Source of the DNA: a virus
Virus record (IMG/VR): IMGVR_UViG_3300032287_004047
Span: 1 to 36,106 of that record
Strand: one strand, 5' to 3'
DNA length: 36,106 nucleotides
The notes beneath the pieces were generated by a model. That model did not search any database and was not told where the DNA came from. It saw only the letters and a program-made list of their open reading frames with translations. Shown piece after piece: positions 7,261-14,799 of the stretch (its first letter is position 1; each line of letters begins with the position of its first letter). The position numbers and the translations under genes are program-made.

Positions 7261-8757
7261 ATGAAATCAATCAGACCTACACAGGCTTATATTGACCAAA
7301 CTCGCGCTGAAGCTCTTCTCGAAAAGTGGAAGCCCGTTCTGAATTATACTTCAGATAAGGTTTCTGCAATCGAAGACGACCATACCCGCCTCAATACTGC
7401 CATGCTTCTTGAGAACCAAGAACGCTGGTGCATCGAGGAGGCCAACGTAGCTGGTGGCGGCTCATCCGTTTTCGGATCAGTCAACGCTGGTGCATACGGT
7501 GGTGCTGGTGCAAACTTCCCCAACAGCTACCCTGCTGGTGACGTTTATGCCCAAGGTGACGCTCGTCTCCCGAAGATCCTCATCCCGATGATTCGCCGTA
7601 CTTTCCCCGAATTGATTACAAACGAAATCGTTGGCGTTCAACCAATGGGTGGACCCGTTGGCCTCGCTTTCGCTTTGCGTTACAAGTACCTCGCCAACCA
7701 ACTCGGTAATGATGGTGTTGACGGTTCTGGCACTAATGCCAATGCCGCTCTTCCTAACCCTCAAGCCCAAGCTGGCGGCAAGGAACTCGGCTACCAATAT
7801 CTCGACACCAGATACACTGGCACCTCAAGTGCTAAACTCTCTGGTGCCAGCGGAGCATATGCTGAACTCTTCCCCATGGTTGGGCAAGATCAAGGTGTTG
7901 CTCAACTCTTGGCCAATTTCGAATTGACAGGTAAAATCCCTCAAATCGAAGTCAGCTTTGAGAAGACCGCTGTTGAGGCTGGCACCCGCCGTCTCGCAGC
8001 CCGTTGGTCCGTCGAGCTTGAGCAAGATCTTAAGAACATGAATGGTATCGACATCGACACTGAGTTGACAAATGCTATGAGCTATGAGCTTCAAGCAGAA
8101 ATCGACCGTGAGATGATCATGCGCATGATCCAAACCTCGCTCAATGCTGGTTTTGGCGTTGGCTACTCCGTATGGAGTCCAGCCTCTGCTGATGGCCGTT
8201 GGCTTGTCGAACGCAACCGTGATTTCTATCAACGTTTAATCATCGAAGCTAACCGTATTGCAATCCGCAATCGCCGTGGTGCAGCAAACTTCATCGTTTG
8301 CACTCCTCGCGTTGCCGCTATTCTTGAAATGCTACCCGAATTCCAATGGGTACCCGTTCAAGGCAATGTTAATACTCAGCCAGTCGGTGTTGCCAAAGTT
8401 GGTAATCTCGGAGGAAGGTTCAATGTTTACCGTGATACTCGCACAGAAGCTCAATTTGAGCAAGGTCGTAGCTCTACCTACCTCTCGCCTGGCCAAGTCC
8501 GCACCAACCGTGTGGAATATGCCTTGCTTGGGTATAAAGGACCAGAGTTCTACGATACTGGTATAATCTATTGCCCTTACATCCCCGTGATGATCCAAAG
8601 GACAATTGGCACCAACGATTTCTCACCCAGAGTCGGTCTTATGACCCGCTATGGTGTTGTAGATAACATCTTCGGAGCTAACCTTTATTACCACACCATT
8701 CTGTTGGCTGGTCTCGGTGAAGGGTTTACACCCGCGAACACTTCGGTCTACTTCTAA
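7261..8757 (+). CDS. 23: Major capsid protein, gp23-like
   Basis: 498 residues (T4 gp23 is 521). The N-terminus has the family pattern ALLEKWKPVL, then LLENQERW. The core contains RRTFPELITNEIVGVQPM, GPVGLAFALRYKY, the helix EAGTRRLAARWSVELEQDLKNMNGID, NFIVCTPRVAAILEM and YALLGYKGPEFYDTGIIYCPYIP, all alignable by eye with T4 gp23. CIEE|A at residues 57-61 fits the gp21 cleavage rule [LI]-x-E and lies close to the known T4 cut after residue 65, so the first 60 residues are probably removed on head maturation. Codon use is visibly more C/G-rich than in neighbours, as expected for the most highly expressed gene. A 70-nt structured leader precedes it and a strong terminator follows. Confidence 0.97.
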   Translation: MKSIRPTQAYIDQTRAEALLEKWKPVLNYTSDKVSAIEDDHTRLNTAMLLENQERWCIEEANVAGGGSSVFGSVNAGAYGGAGANFPNSYPAGDVYAQGDARLPKILIPMIRRTFPELITNEIVGVQPMGGPVGLAFALRYKYLANQLGNDGVDGSGTNANAALPNPQAQAGGKELGYQYLDTRYTGTSSAKLSGASGAYAELFPMVGQDQGVAQLLANFELTGKIPQIEVSFEKTAVEAGTRRLAARWSVELEQDLKNMNGIDIDTELTNAMSYELQAEIDREMIMRMIQTSLNAGFGVGYSVWSPASADGRWLVERNRDFYQRLIIEANRIAIRNRRGAANFIVCTPRVAAILEMLPEFQWVPVQGNVNTQPVGVAKVGNLGGRFNVYRDTRTEAQFEQGRSSTYLSPGQVRTNRVEYALLGYKGPEFYDTGIIYCPYIPVMIQRTIGTNDFSPRVGLMTRYGVVDNIFGANLYYHTILLAGLGEGFTPANTSVYF

Positions 8758-8778
8758 TAGAAGTATAGGCAAAACTTG

Positions 8779-8816
8779 GAAGGCCAAGAAGAAATTCTTG
8801 GCCTTCTTCTTTTTTT
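8779..8816 (+). terminator. Rho-independent terminator after the capsid gene
   Basis: A perfect 12-bp stem gaaggccaagaa / ttcttggccttc closes a GAAA tetraloop and is followed by a T-rich run (ttcttttttt). It should stop capsid transcription before the endonuclease gene. Confidence 0.9.
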
Positions 8817-8863
8817 AAAATAAAATAACTTGACAAAATTTAAGGCGCTGATAAGGTAATAAT

Positions 8864-10420
8864 GTGAAAGAAAAAATTACACAATTCCTAAACGACAAAT
8901 ACAAAGGCACTACAAGGTTTTTAAAACCTAAAATGTTCATAGAAAACTTCGGAAAAGAAGCATTCGAAAAAATAGAATCAACAATAAATTGGATAGAAAA
9001 ACCATTTTCTTTAAAGGTTTTTTGTTATCTTAATGGTATTCTACAAAAACCAACATGTAAAATTTGTGGAAATGATGTCAAGTTTAATCCAACAGAATTG
9101 CATTTTCAAACATATTGTAGCAATTCCTGTAGATATAAGGATCATGAGCATATTAAAACAATAAGAGAAAAGACAAATTTGGAAAAATACGGAGCAGGAA
9201 ATGTTTTCGCATCAAAATATGGAATGGAAAAAATTAAACAAACCAATCTTGAAAAATATGGAGTGGATAATTATTGTAAAACGGATGAATATAAACAAAG
9301 AGTTAAAAGTGGAGAAATCGAAAGACCTTATGTTGGTGACAAGGTAGCGCATTCCATAAAAAAGAATTATTATTTCAATAATTTACCAAACAGATACAGT
9401 AAATTGATTCCTCTCTTTGATTTTGAAGAATATAAAGGAGCGCACGATTACAATGTGGAATATAAGTGGAAATGTAAAAACTGTGGCAATATATTCCATC
9501 ATTGGCTTAATAATAACTATAATATCAGGTGTAAATTATGCGATAAAAGTGGAACGAATATAGAAGTTTTTATTGAAGATTTCTTCAAAAGACATCAAAT
9601 AGCCCACAAGAAGAGGGATAGATTGATTTTGGAAAATTTGGAATTGGATTTTGTAATTCCTTCACATAATATCGCAATAGAATGTAATGGCCTACATTGG
9701 CATAGTGATAAACACAAAGAAAAAAGATATCATTTAATGAAAACTGAAAAATCTTTGGAAAAAGGAATTAAACTTATTCATATTTTCTCAGATGAAATAG
9801 AATCGAAACCAAGACAAGTTGAAAATAGACTTAAGAGTATATTTGGTTTGAATAAAATAAAAATAAATGCAAGAGATTGTGAAATTAAAGAGATAAATCA
9901 CGAATTATCGACAAAATTCCTAATAAAATACCATTTGCAAGGGTCCGATATTGCATCTACTAGATTAGGTCTTTTTAAAGGTAACAGGTTAATTTCAGTT
10001 ATGACATTCGCAAAATCCAGAAAAGCTTTGGGGCAAAATCTTCAAGAAGGAGAATATGAGCTTAGTAGGTTTTGTTCCATGGGAAATGTCACGGTTAATG
10101 GGGGTGCTCAAAAATTATTATCATTTTTCATTAATAAACATAATCCTAAAAGAATCATTAGCTTTTGTGATAGGAGATGGTCTAATGGTGAATTGTATAA
10201 TAGATTGAATTTTAAATTAATTAAAAAGACAGATGTTAATTATTGGTATGTGGATAAAACGTGTAGAAAAAGATTTCACCGATTTAATTTTGCAAAACAA
10301 TTTCTATCTGAAAAATTAGAACAGTTTGATCCAGCACTATCAGAAAGAGAAAATATGATAATTAACGGATATAAGAGAATATATGATTGTGGAAGCCTAA
10401 AATACGAACTAGTTCCCTAA
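8864..10420 (+). CDS. Free-standing homing-endonuclease-like protein (Vsr/PD-(D/E)XK type) with Mom/GNAT-like C-terminus
   Basis: 518 residues from GTG 8864, with AAGG about 8 nt upstream. Order: helical N-terminus; a zinc knuckle (C65, C68, C85, C89); two NLEKYG repeats (106-110 and 128-133), a motif of phage homing-endonuclease DNA-binding regions; a second zinc knuckle (C204, C207, C223, C226); and a nuclease core at about 233-315. In the core, IEVFIEDFF, LELDFVIP, AIECNGLHWH and GIKLIHIFSDE follow the Vsr-like/EDxHD homing-endonuclease pattern. The last 170 residues (LGLFKGNRLISVMTF, YELSRFC, SFCDRRWSNGELY) look like a GNAT fold of the Mom type. It sits between terminators and interrupts the head/packaging genes. 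A perfect TTGACA lies at 8830-8835, but no convincing -10 follows. Nuclease call good, C-terminal call tentative. Confidence 0.8.
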   Translation: MKEKITQFLNDKYKGTTRFLKPKMFIENFGKEAFEKIESTINWIEKPFSLKVFCYLNGILQKPTCKICGNDVKFNPTELHFQTYCSNSCRYKDHEHIKTIREKTNLEKYGAGNVFASKYGMEKIKQTNLEKYGVDNYCKTDEYKQRVKSGEIERPYVGDKVAHSIKKNYYFNNLPNRYSKLIPLFDFEEYKGAHDYNVEYKWKCKNCGNIFHHWLNNNYNIRCKLCDKSGTNIEVFIEDFFKRHQIAHKKRDRLILENLELDFVIPSHNIAIECNGLHWHSDKHKEKRYHLMKTEKSLEKGIKLIHIFSDEIESKPRQVENRLKSIFGLNKIKINARDCEIKEINHELSTKFLIKYHLQGSDIASTRLGLFKGNRLISVMTFAKSRKALGQNLQEGEYELSRFCSMGNVTVNGGAQKLLSFFINKHNPKRIISFCDRRWSNGELYNRLNFKLIKKTDVNYWYVDKTCRKRFHRFNFAKQFLSEKLEQFDPALSERENMIINGYKRIYDCGSLKYELVP

Positions 10421-10430
10421 TTCGGAACAC

Positions 10431-10467
10431 AAAAAAACCCTTGGATTTCTCCAAGGGTTTTCTTTTT
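10431..10467. terminator. Bidirectional terminator between convergent genes
   Basis: A perfect 12-bp stem aaaacccttgga / tccaagggtttt with a TTTC loop has an A-run on its left and a T-rich run on its right. It can end both the forward endonuclease transcript and the reverse-strand transcript of the acidic protein at 10483-11322. Confidence 0.85.
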
Positions 10468-10482
10468 ATATGTCTTTAAATA

Positions 10483-11322
10483 TTATTGATCAAAGAGGCT
10501 CTTACCAGTCTTGAGGCTTCCAACTTTGTTTTTGGAAGGATTGGTGAGTTCTGACTTGTGATCCATTGGGTGCTTGCCAGTTTCGGTACCAACAGTGTCG
10601 GTAACTTTGGCATCAGCCTTACCAGATGAAGCCTTGATGTTTCCAGCGGCATCCATGCCCTTTTGGAGCTTGTGACCAGCGGCATCAGGAAGCTTCTCGA
10701 TGTCGGTGGTCTCATACATACCTTCATCTTCATCTTGATCATCTTGGTCTTCGTAATCTTCGTCGGTATCAACACCGAGATCTTCGAGATCGCTATCTTC
10801 TTCCTTATCTTCACCCATTGAATCGGCGACTTGTTGGAGAAGGTCGATTGCCTTTTGAAGCATCTCTTGGGGAGAACCCTCATCATCATCGCTGTATCTT
10901 TCGGATGTTTCTGTTGATTCAATATCAAGATCCTCGTCATCTCCAGCGGAACCTTCTGGTCCCATGCCGATGCCTGTGTTAATGTCCAATTCGTCATTTT
11001 TCATGACGTCTTCGTAGAGTTTGTCGAATATGCTCATAAAGTTATTTATATCTTCCTTCACAACTTTTTTGGATTTTTGTGAAAATTTTTCATTTTTCTT
11101 TGCTTTGGCCAAACCTTTTACATTTTTAGGTCCACCCTTTTTGAATGTGGATGGCTCTTTTACGGCCTCTCCAGACTTTTTAAATGTATCTTTTGGAAAT
11201 TTAGCATTGACTTTTTGGCTCTTCTTACTATCAACTGATTCGTTGAGTTGTGTTGCAGCCGCCATTTGCATGGTGCGGTAGATATTGCCGATGTCTTTAA
11301 TTGAGCTTGATCTGTTCATCAT
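10483..11322 (-). CDS. Acidic virion/prohead-core-like protein
   Basis: 279 residues from the first of two adjacent ATGs (11322 and 11319). The N-terminal 95 residues are strongly basic (KKSQKVNAKFPKDTFKK, AKAKKNEKFSQKSKK). A short helix FMSIFDKLYEDVM follows, then about 90 very acidic residues (runs of D and E around DTDEDYEDQDDQDEDEG). The rest is polar and ends GKSLFDQ. The basic-then-acidic, low-complexity composition resembles small prohead core proteins of T4-like phages (gp67/gp68 class), and it lies between capsid and terminase genes, but there is no decisive motif. It is on the opposite strand, with its own late box 9 nt upstream and a shared terminator downstream. Function inferred only. 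Confidence 0.7.
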   Translation of the reverse strand: MMNRSSSIKDIGNIYRTMQMAAATQLNESVDSKKSQKVNAKFPKDTFKKSGEAVKEPSTFKKGGPKNVKGLAKAKKNEKFSQKSKKVVKEDINNFMSIFDKLYEDVMKNDELDINTGIGMGPEGSAGDDEDLDIESTETSERYSDDDEGSPQEMLQKAIDLLQQVADSMGEDKEEDSDLEDLGVDTDEDYEDQDDQDEDEGMYETTDIEKLPDAAGHKLQKGMDAAGNIKASSGKADAKVTDTVGTETGKHPMDHKSELTNPSKNKVGSLKTGKSLFDQ

Positions 11323-11331
11323 AATTTGAAT

Positions 11332-11339
11332 TATTTAGT
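11332..11339 (-). promoter_or_regulatory. Reverse-strand late promoter box (ACTAAATA)
   Basis: On the reverse strand ACTAAATA lies 9 nt before ATG 11322. It is divergent from the terminase promoter in a 41-bp gap. Confidence 0.55.
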
Positions 11340-11350
11340 GTTTGATGATA

Positions 11351-11358
11351 ACTAATTA
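11351..11358 (+). promoter_or_regulatory. Degenerate late promoter box for large terminase (ACTAATTA)
   Basis: One mismatch from CTAAATA, 5 nt before the terminase ATG at 11364. The spacing equals that of the best boxes in the window, which is why it is listed despite the mismatch. Confidence 0.35.
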
Positions 11359-11363
11359 TTGAA

Positions 11364-13568
11364 ATGGCAGCAAAAAAAGGACCAAAAGAGAAATTTTATT
11401 TGGGTAATAGTAATCTTCCCACAGCAAATACGGAATACGACTACACTCCTGATATGATCAAGGAGATTGCAAAGTGTAGGAAAAACATTCTACACTTTGC
11501 AAGCAATTATTTTTACATTGTCAATGTGGATGAGGGTAGACAGAAGATTAAACTGCATAAGTTTCAGAAAAGAGTTTTAAAATCTTTAAGTGAAAATCGA
11601 TTTAATATATTATTAGCAAGTCGTCAAGTAGGCAAAGCCTTGGCACTAGATACTCCAATTAAAACACCAAATGGTTGGACAACAATGGGAGAATTAAAAG
11701 ATGGTGATCAAGTATTTGGTTTAGATGGAAACCCCTGTAATGTTGTAAAAGCCCATGAAGTTTTACACAATAGAAAATGCTATGAGATAGAATTTGAAAA
11801 CGGGGAAAAGATTGTTGGAGATGCCGATCATCGTTGGTTTACTCAAAATTCAAAAGAAAGACAACGTAAAATGAATGGGAGCGTTAAAACAACCGAAGAG
11901 ATATTTAAAACATTATACAGAAATAAAACTGAACCAAATCATAGAATACCTTCATGTTTCACTGGATTAAACCACGAAGAAAAAAATCTAATCATTCCAC
12001 CTTATGTGTTGGGATTGTGGCTTGGCGATGGTTCAAATGAAAGCTCTAGAATTACAGTTGGGAAAAGAGATATAGATGAAACTCTGGAAGTCTTAAAAGA
12101 ATATACGCAATACAAAGTAACTTGTAAAAAATGGAAACAGCAAGCGTATAGTTTAAATTTGGGAATGTTAAGTGGAAGATATGGAATGAGAAAGGAAACA
12201 TCTTTGAGTGAAGAGTTGAGAATCATGAATCTGTTTAACAATAAACATATACCGAATGAATATATGTATTCTTCCAGAGAACAGAGACTGGAATTGTTAA
12301 AAGGTTTAATGGATTCTGATGGATATATTGACAAAAAAGGAATAGGTATTTTTTATAACACAGATTTAAAATTAGCTATACAAGTCAAAGAATTAATAGA
12401 AAGTTTAGGATATAAAACAACTTACAAAACATTTATTCCAACATTAAACGGAATAGATTGCAGTGAATGTGCTGAAGTTATTTTTAAACCAAGAGAATTA
12501 GTGTGTAAGCTTTCTTTCAAAACATCCAGAATTGAGATTAATAAAATTGAAAAACCAGAGTCGAATAAAAGAAATCAATGGCATTATATAAAAAATATAA
12601 AAGAAATTGAATCCATTCCAGTTCGATGCATTACTGTGGATTCTTCAGATAGTTTATTCTTGGCTGGAAAAACTTTAATACCAACATCTAATACAACGCT
12701 TATGACAATTTATGGATTATGGGTTGCATTATTTGAAGAAGATCAAAGAATTCTGATTGTGGCAAACAAAGAACAAACTGCAAAGATGATTCTTAAAAGA
12801 ATTAAAACAGCATTTGAAATGATGCCAAATTTTATTAAAGCTGGTGCTGTGGAATACGGTCAAACTAATATTACACTTTCTAATGGTTCTTCTATCGGTA
12901 TATCCACAACAAGTAGCGATGCGGGTCGTGGAGAATCCGTCAATCTTTTAATTTTGGATGAGTTGGCATTCCTTGATGCTGGACTGTTGGAAAACTTTTG
13001 GAAATCTGTTTATCCAATCATTTCATCCGCCAAAAAGTCCAAAATTCTCGCAGCATCGACACCAAATGGTATAGGGAACTTATTTCATGATCTTTGGGAG
13101 GGTGCGATAAAAAAAGGAGAAGAATGGAACGGTTGGCACGGTGAAAGAGTTGACTGGTGGGACGTACCAAGCAGAGATGAAAAGTGGAAAAATGAAACAA
13201 TACGAACGCTTGGTTCAAAAGAAGCATTCATGCAAGAATTCGAGAACGCTTTCCTCACATCCGGAGAAATGCCAATCGACAAAGACGTTTATGATATGTT
13301 GGAAGCTGGATGCAAAGACCCAGAATACATATTCGATGATGGACAATATGTGGTATGGGAAGAACCAAAAGAAAAGTCATTTTATGCAGTTGGTGTGGAC
13401 GTTGGAGAGGGTCTGAATCAGAATGCCACAGTTGCACAGATTCTAAACCTCACGGACCTCACAAACATCACACAGGATGCCATATACTATACTAAAAAAA
13501 TATCACCTTATCATTTCACACAAAAATACACGATCTTCTCCAACAATGGGGAAGACCACCAGTTTTAA
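11364..13568 (+). CDS. 17: Large terminase gp17, ATPase part with in-frame intein
   Basis: 734 residues as read. The gp17-type packaging ATPase begins here: SRQVGK (86-91) is the first half of the P-loop. It is cut by a 352-residue intein (92-443) and resumes with TT (444-445), so splicing would restore SRQVGKTT, the same as T4 SRQLGKTT apart from one residue. Walker B is LLILDE (528-533), the coupling motif is STPNG (565-569), and the nuclease domain begins with the metal-binding aspartate in YAVGVDVGEG (D679). From about codon 721 the reading frame is wrong (TIFSNNGEDHQF, then stop). The correct continuation lies in the -1 frame and leads into the 13607-14167 open frame. The motor cuts concatemeric DNA and pumps it into the prohead through the portal. 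Confidence 0.95.
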   Translation: MAAKKGPKEKFYLGNSNLPTANTEYDYTPDMIKEIAKCRKNILHFASNYFYIVNVDEGRQKIKLHKFQKRVLKSLSENRFNILLASRQVGKALALDTPIKTPNGWTTMGELKDGDQVFGLDGNPCNVVKAHEVLHNRKCYEIEFENGEKIVGDADHRWFTQNSKERQRKMNGSVKTTEEIFKTLYRNKTEPNHRIPSCFTGLNHEEKNLIIPPYVLGLWLGDGSNESSRITVGKRDIDETLEVLKEYTQYKVTCKKWKQQAYSLNLGMLSGRYGMRKETSLSEELRIMNLFNNKHIPNEYMYSSREQRLELLKGLMDSDGYIDKKGIGIFYNTDLKLAIQVKELIESLGYKTTYKTFIPTLNGIDCSECAEVIFKPRELVCKLSFKTSRIEINKIEKPESNKRNQWHYIKNIKEIESIPVRCITVDSSDSLFLAGKTLIPTSNTTLMTIYGLWVALFEEDQRILIVANKEQTAKMILKRIKTAFEMMPNFIKAGAVEYGQTNITLSNGSSIGISTTSSDAGRGESVNLLILDELAFLDAGLLENFWKSVYPIISSAKKSKILAASTPNGIGNLFHDLWEGAIKKGEEWNGWHGERVDWWDVPSRDEKWKNETIRTLGSKEAFMQEFENAFLTSGEMPIDKDVYDMLEAGCKDPEYIFDDGQYVVWEEPKEKSFYAVGVDVGEGLNQNATVAQILNLTDLTNITQDAIYYTKKISPYHFTQKYTIFSNNGEDHQF
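11637..12692 (+). other. Class 3-type intein with LAGLIDADG endonuclease in the terminase P-loop
   Basis: 352 residues, from Ala (ALALDTPIKTPNGW, block A) to Asn (LIPTSN, block G), with Thr as the first residue of the C-extein. The usual Cys/Ser at position 1 is Ala. Class 3 inteins replace it with a Trp-Cys-Thr set, and all three are present: W after H-R in block B (GDADHRW, W158 of the precursor), C in block F (VRCITVD, C422) and T in block G (T441). The penultimate His is Ser (S442), which is unusual and may slow Asn cyclisation. The centre holds two LAGLIDADG motifs, VLGLWLGDG (215-223) and LKGLMDSDG (312-320), so it is a likely homing intein. Boundaries are exact because the exteins rejoin into a perfect P-loop. 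Confidence 0.93.
13521..13527 (+). other. Frame change in the terminase gene at an A-run
   Basis: The run caaaaat (five A) is where the coding frame must move by -1. Adding one A gives QKIHDLLQQWGRPPVLIER, continuous with the conserved nuclease segment. The options are a single-base deletion, a homopolymer sequencing error, or ribosomal slippage on AAA. Confidence 0.7.
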
Positions 13569-13606
13569 TTGAAAGAAATGGATGTGGTGCTCAAGTAGTC
13601 GATTCC

Positions 13607-14167
13607 TTGAAAATGAATTATGGTTATGAAAACATAGTCACATGGGGGACCAGAGGCGCAATAGCTAATGATTTCAAGGCAACAAACAAGGCTGGTATTA
13701 TAAGTCACCAAAATTCCAAGATAGAAGCCGTCACAAACATGAGATACTTTCTTAATGAAATGAGATCCGTAAAAATCAGGGATATTAAGACACTCCAAGA
13801 AATCAAAGACTTTATTAGACACCCAAATGGAACTTGGAGCGGAAGAACCGCAAATACACTAGATGATAGGGTTATGTCACTCGTTTGGACTCTTGCTGTT
13901 CTTCAAAACGATATTTGTAGAAAATATTTTGAACTCATTTCAATGGATGACAACCAAAGACCTCTCAAAATAAAAGCAATTGATTATGGGGTTACAGACA
14001 TAATGACACCAAGTAATATATATGTCAATGAAAAGGATGCCCAAGCATTCATGCCCCTTCCAACCTTATTCAGCGATCCAGTTGGAATGTCAGATGATGA
14101 ATTCTCCAATATTCCAGATTATGAGATATTAAAAAAACAAGGATGGGACGTTTTCAATAAGAGTTGA
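13607..14167 (+). CDS. 17: Large terminase gp17, nuclease C-terminal part (displaced frame)
   Basis: The open frame from ATG 13607 gives 186 residues, but homologous coding begins upstream at about 13526 in the same frame (IHDLLQQWGRPPVLIERNGCGAQ). The second acidic nuclease residue is E in VLIERNG, matching E458 of T4 gp17 (VYIELNS). The third is in the TLDDRVMSLVWTLAVLQ segment, matching the T4 HDDLVMSLV motif (D542). The segment therefore completes the RNase H-like nuclease that makes the packaging cuts. It has no promoter or ribosome site of its own at 13607, which fits a broken-off 3' part rather than an independent gene. It ends 14 bp before the ATG of the tube-like gene. Confidence 0.9.
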   Translation: MKMNYGYENIVTWGTRGAIANDFKATNKAGIISHQNSKIEAVTNMRYFLNEMRSVKIRDIKTLQEIKDFIRHPNGTWSGRTANTLDDRVMSLVWTLAVLQNDICRKYFELISMDDNQRPLKIKAIDYGVTDIMTPSNIYVNEKDAQAFMPLPTLFSDPVGMSDDEFSNIPDYEILKKQGWDVFNKS

Positions 14168-14168
14168 T

Positions 14169-14176
14169 TCTAAATA
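14169..14176 (+). promoter_or_regulatory. Late promoter box (TCTAAATA)
   Basis: Lies 5 nt before ATG 14182, directly after the terminase stop. It fixes that ATG as the start in preference to the upstream TTG at 14164. The 16-mer is identical to the one at 3962-3977. Confidence 0.65.
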
Positions 14177-14181
14177 ATCAT

Positions 14182-14760
14182 ATGTCCAATCTTTCAATAT
14201 ACCAGTCTCCTTTTAATAAACAAAGAAAGGACAAGTTCATAATGGTTTTTGATTTGCCAAAGATATTGAAACCCCAAAAATCTGTACTTGTCAGGGCAAA
14301 CAACAAGGTCATGCCAGATTCTGTTCAATTTTCAATATACGGAACAGTCATTCCAAGTTTAGCAATACCAGAAGTTAAGGTTCCATATGGTGGTCAGGTT
14401 CCAAAAGTTACATCTTATAATAGACCTTCTTTTGAAAATATGACTGTTAATTTCACAATTGATAACCTTTTTAACAACTATTGGGTCATGTACAGGTGGT
14501 TAAACTCTTTTAATGATGGAAAAAAGGGAATATATAATAGTCCCTTACCATCAAAAGGATTCATGCCCGACTATCAGACCAATATTACAATATATGGCAG
14601 GGACGAATACAATAAAAATATTATAAAATTTAATTTTCTACATTGTTTTCCCGTTAATTTGGGTGGTGTTAGTTATTCAGACAGGGATGCAGGAGAAATG
14701 GAATCTTCATTTCAGTATGCATATCATCAGTTTGAGGCCGAATTATTGCCAGAGCAGTAA
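14182..14760 (+). CDS. Tail tube-fold protein (gp19-like paralogue)
   Basis: 192 residues. The layout follows the gp19/Hcp-like tube fold: an early strand (FIMVFDLPKIL), a central SFENMTVNFTIDN strand followed by YWVMYRWLNSFNDG, the analogue of the tube helix and loop, then FNFLHCFPVNLGGVSYSDRD and a closing strand FQYAYHQFEAEL. This order matches gp19-type proteins, where a 'fP..vg.l' turn precedes the final 'f.v.f.y..w' strand. The true tube protein is at 17243, so this copy could be a tube terminator or neck-proximal component (gp3-like) or a second tube protein. It lies between terminase and sheath. The start was chosen by late-box spacing. Confidence 0.6.
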   Translation: MSNLSIYQSPFNKQRKDKFIMVFDLPKILKPQKSVLVRANNKVMPDSVQFSIYGTVIPSLAIPEVKVPYGGQVPKVTSYNRPSFENMTVNFTIDNLFNNYWVMYRWLNSFNDGKKGIYNSPLPSKGFMPDYQTNITIYGRDEYNKNIIKFNFLHCFPVNLGGVSYSDRDAGEMESSFQYAYHQFEAELLPEQ

Positions 14761-14799
14761 ACTTTTCTTAAAATTATTTAAAAAACGCACTTGAAAAAA

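Noticed and set aside
7825-8232. 135-codon reverse-strand open frame inside the capsid gene
   Set aside because: Opposite a clearly conserved gp23 core; long antisense frames are expected from the capsid codon bias.
8830-8863. Sigma70 promoter for the endonuclease gene (perfect TTGACA)
   Set aside because: No -10 element of reasonable quality lies 16-18 nt downstream (TAAGGT or AAGGTA only), so it was not listed as a promoter.
10476-10997. 173-codon reverse-strand open frame in another phase of the acidic gene
   Set aside because: The competing frame 10483-11322 has a late box before its start and biologically typical acidic/basic composition; this one is a shadow.
13521-13527. Canonical programmed -1 frameshift signal in the terminase gene
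   Set aside because: The codons read aca-caa-aaa, not X-XXY-YYZ, and no clear downstream stem or pseudoknot is visible. Slippage is kept only as one option beside a homopolymer error.
14164-14181. TTG start for the tube-fold gene
   Set aside because: It lies upstream of the late box that sits 5 nt before ATG 14182, so a transcript from that promoter would not include it.
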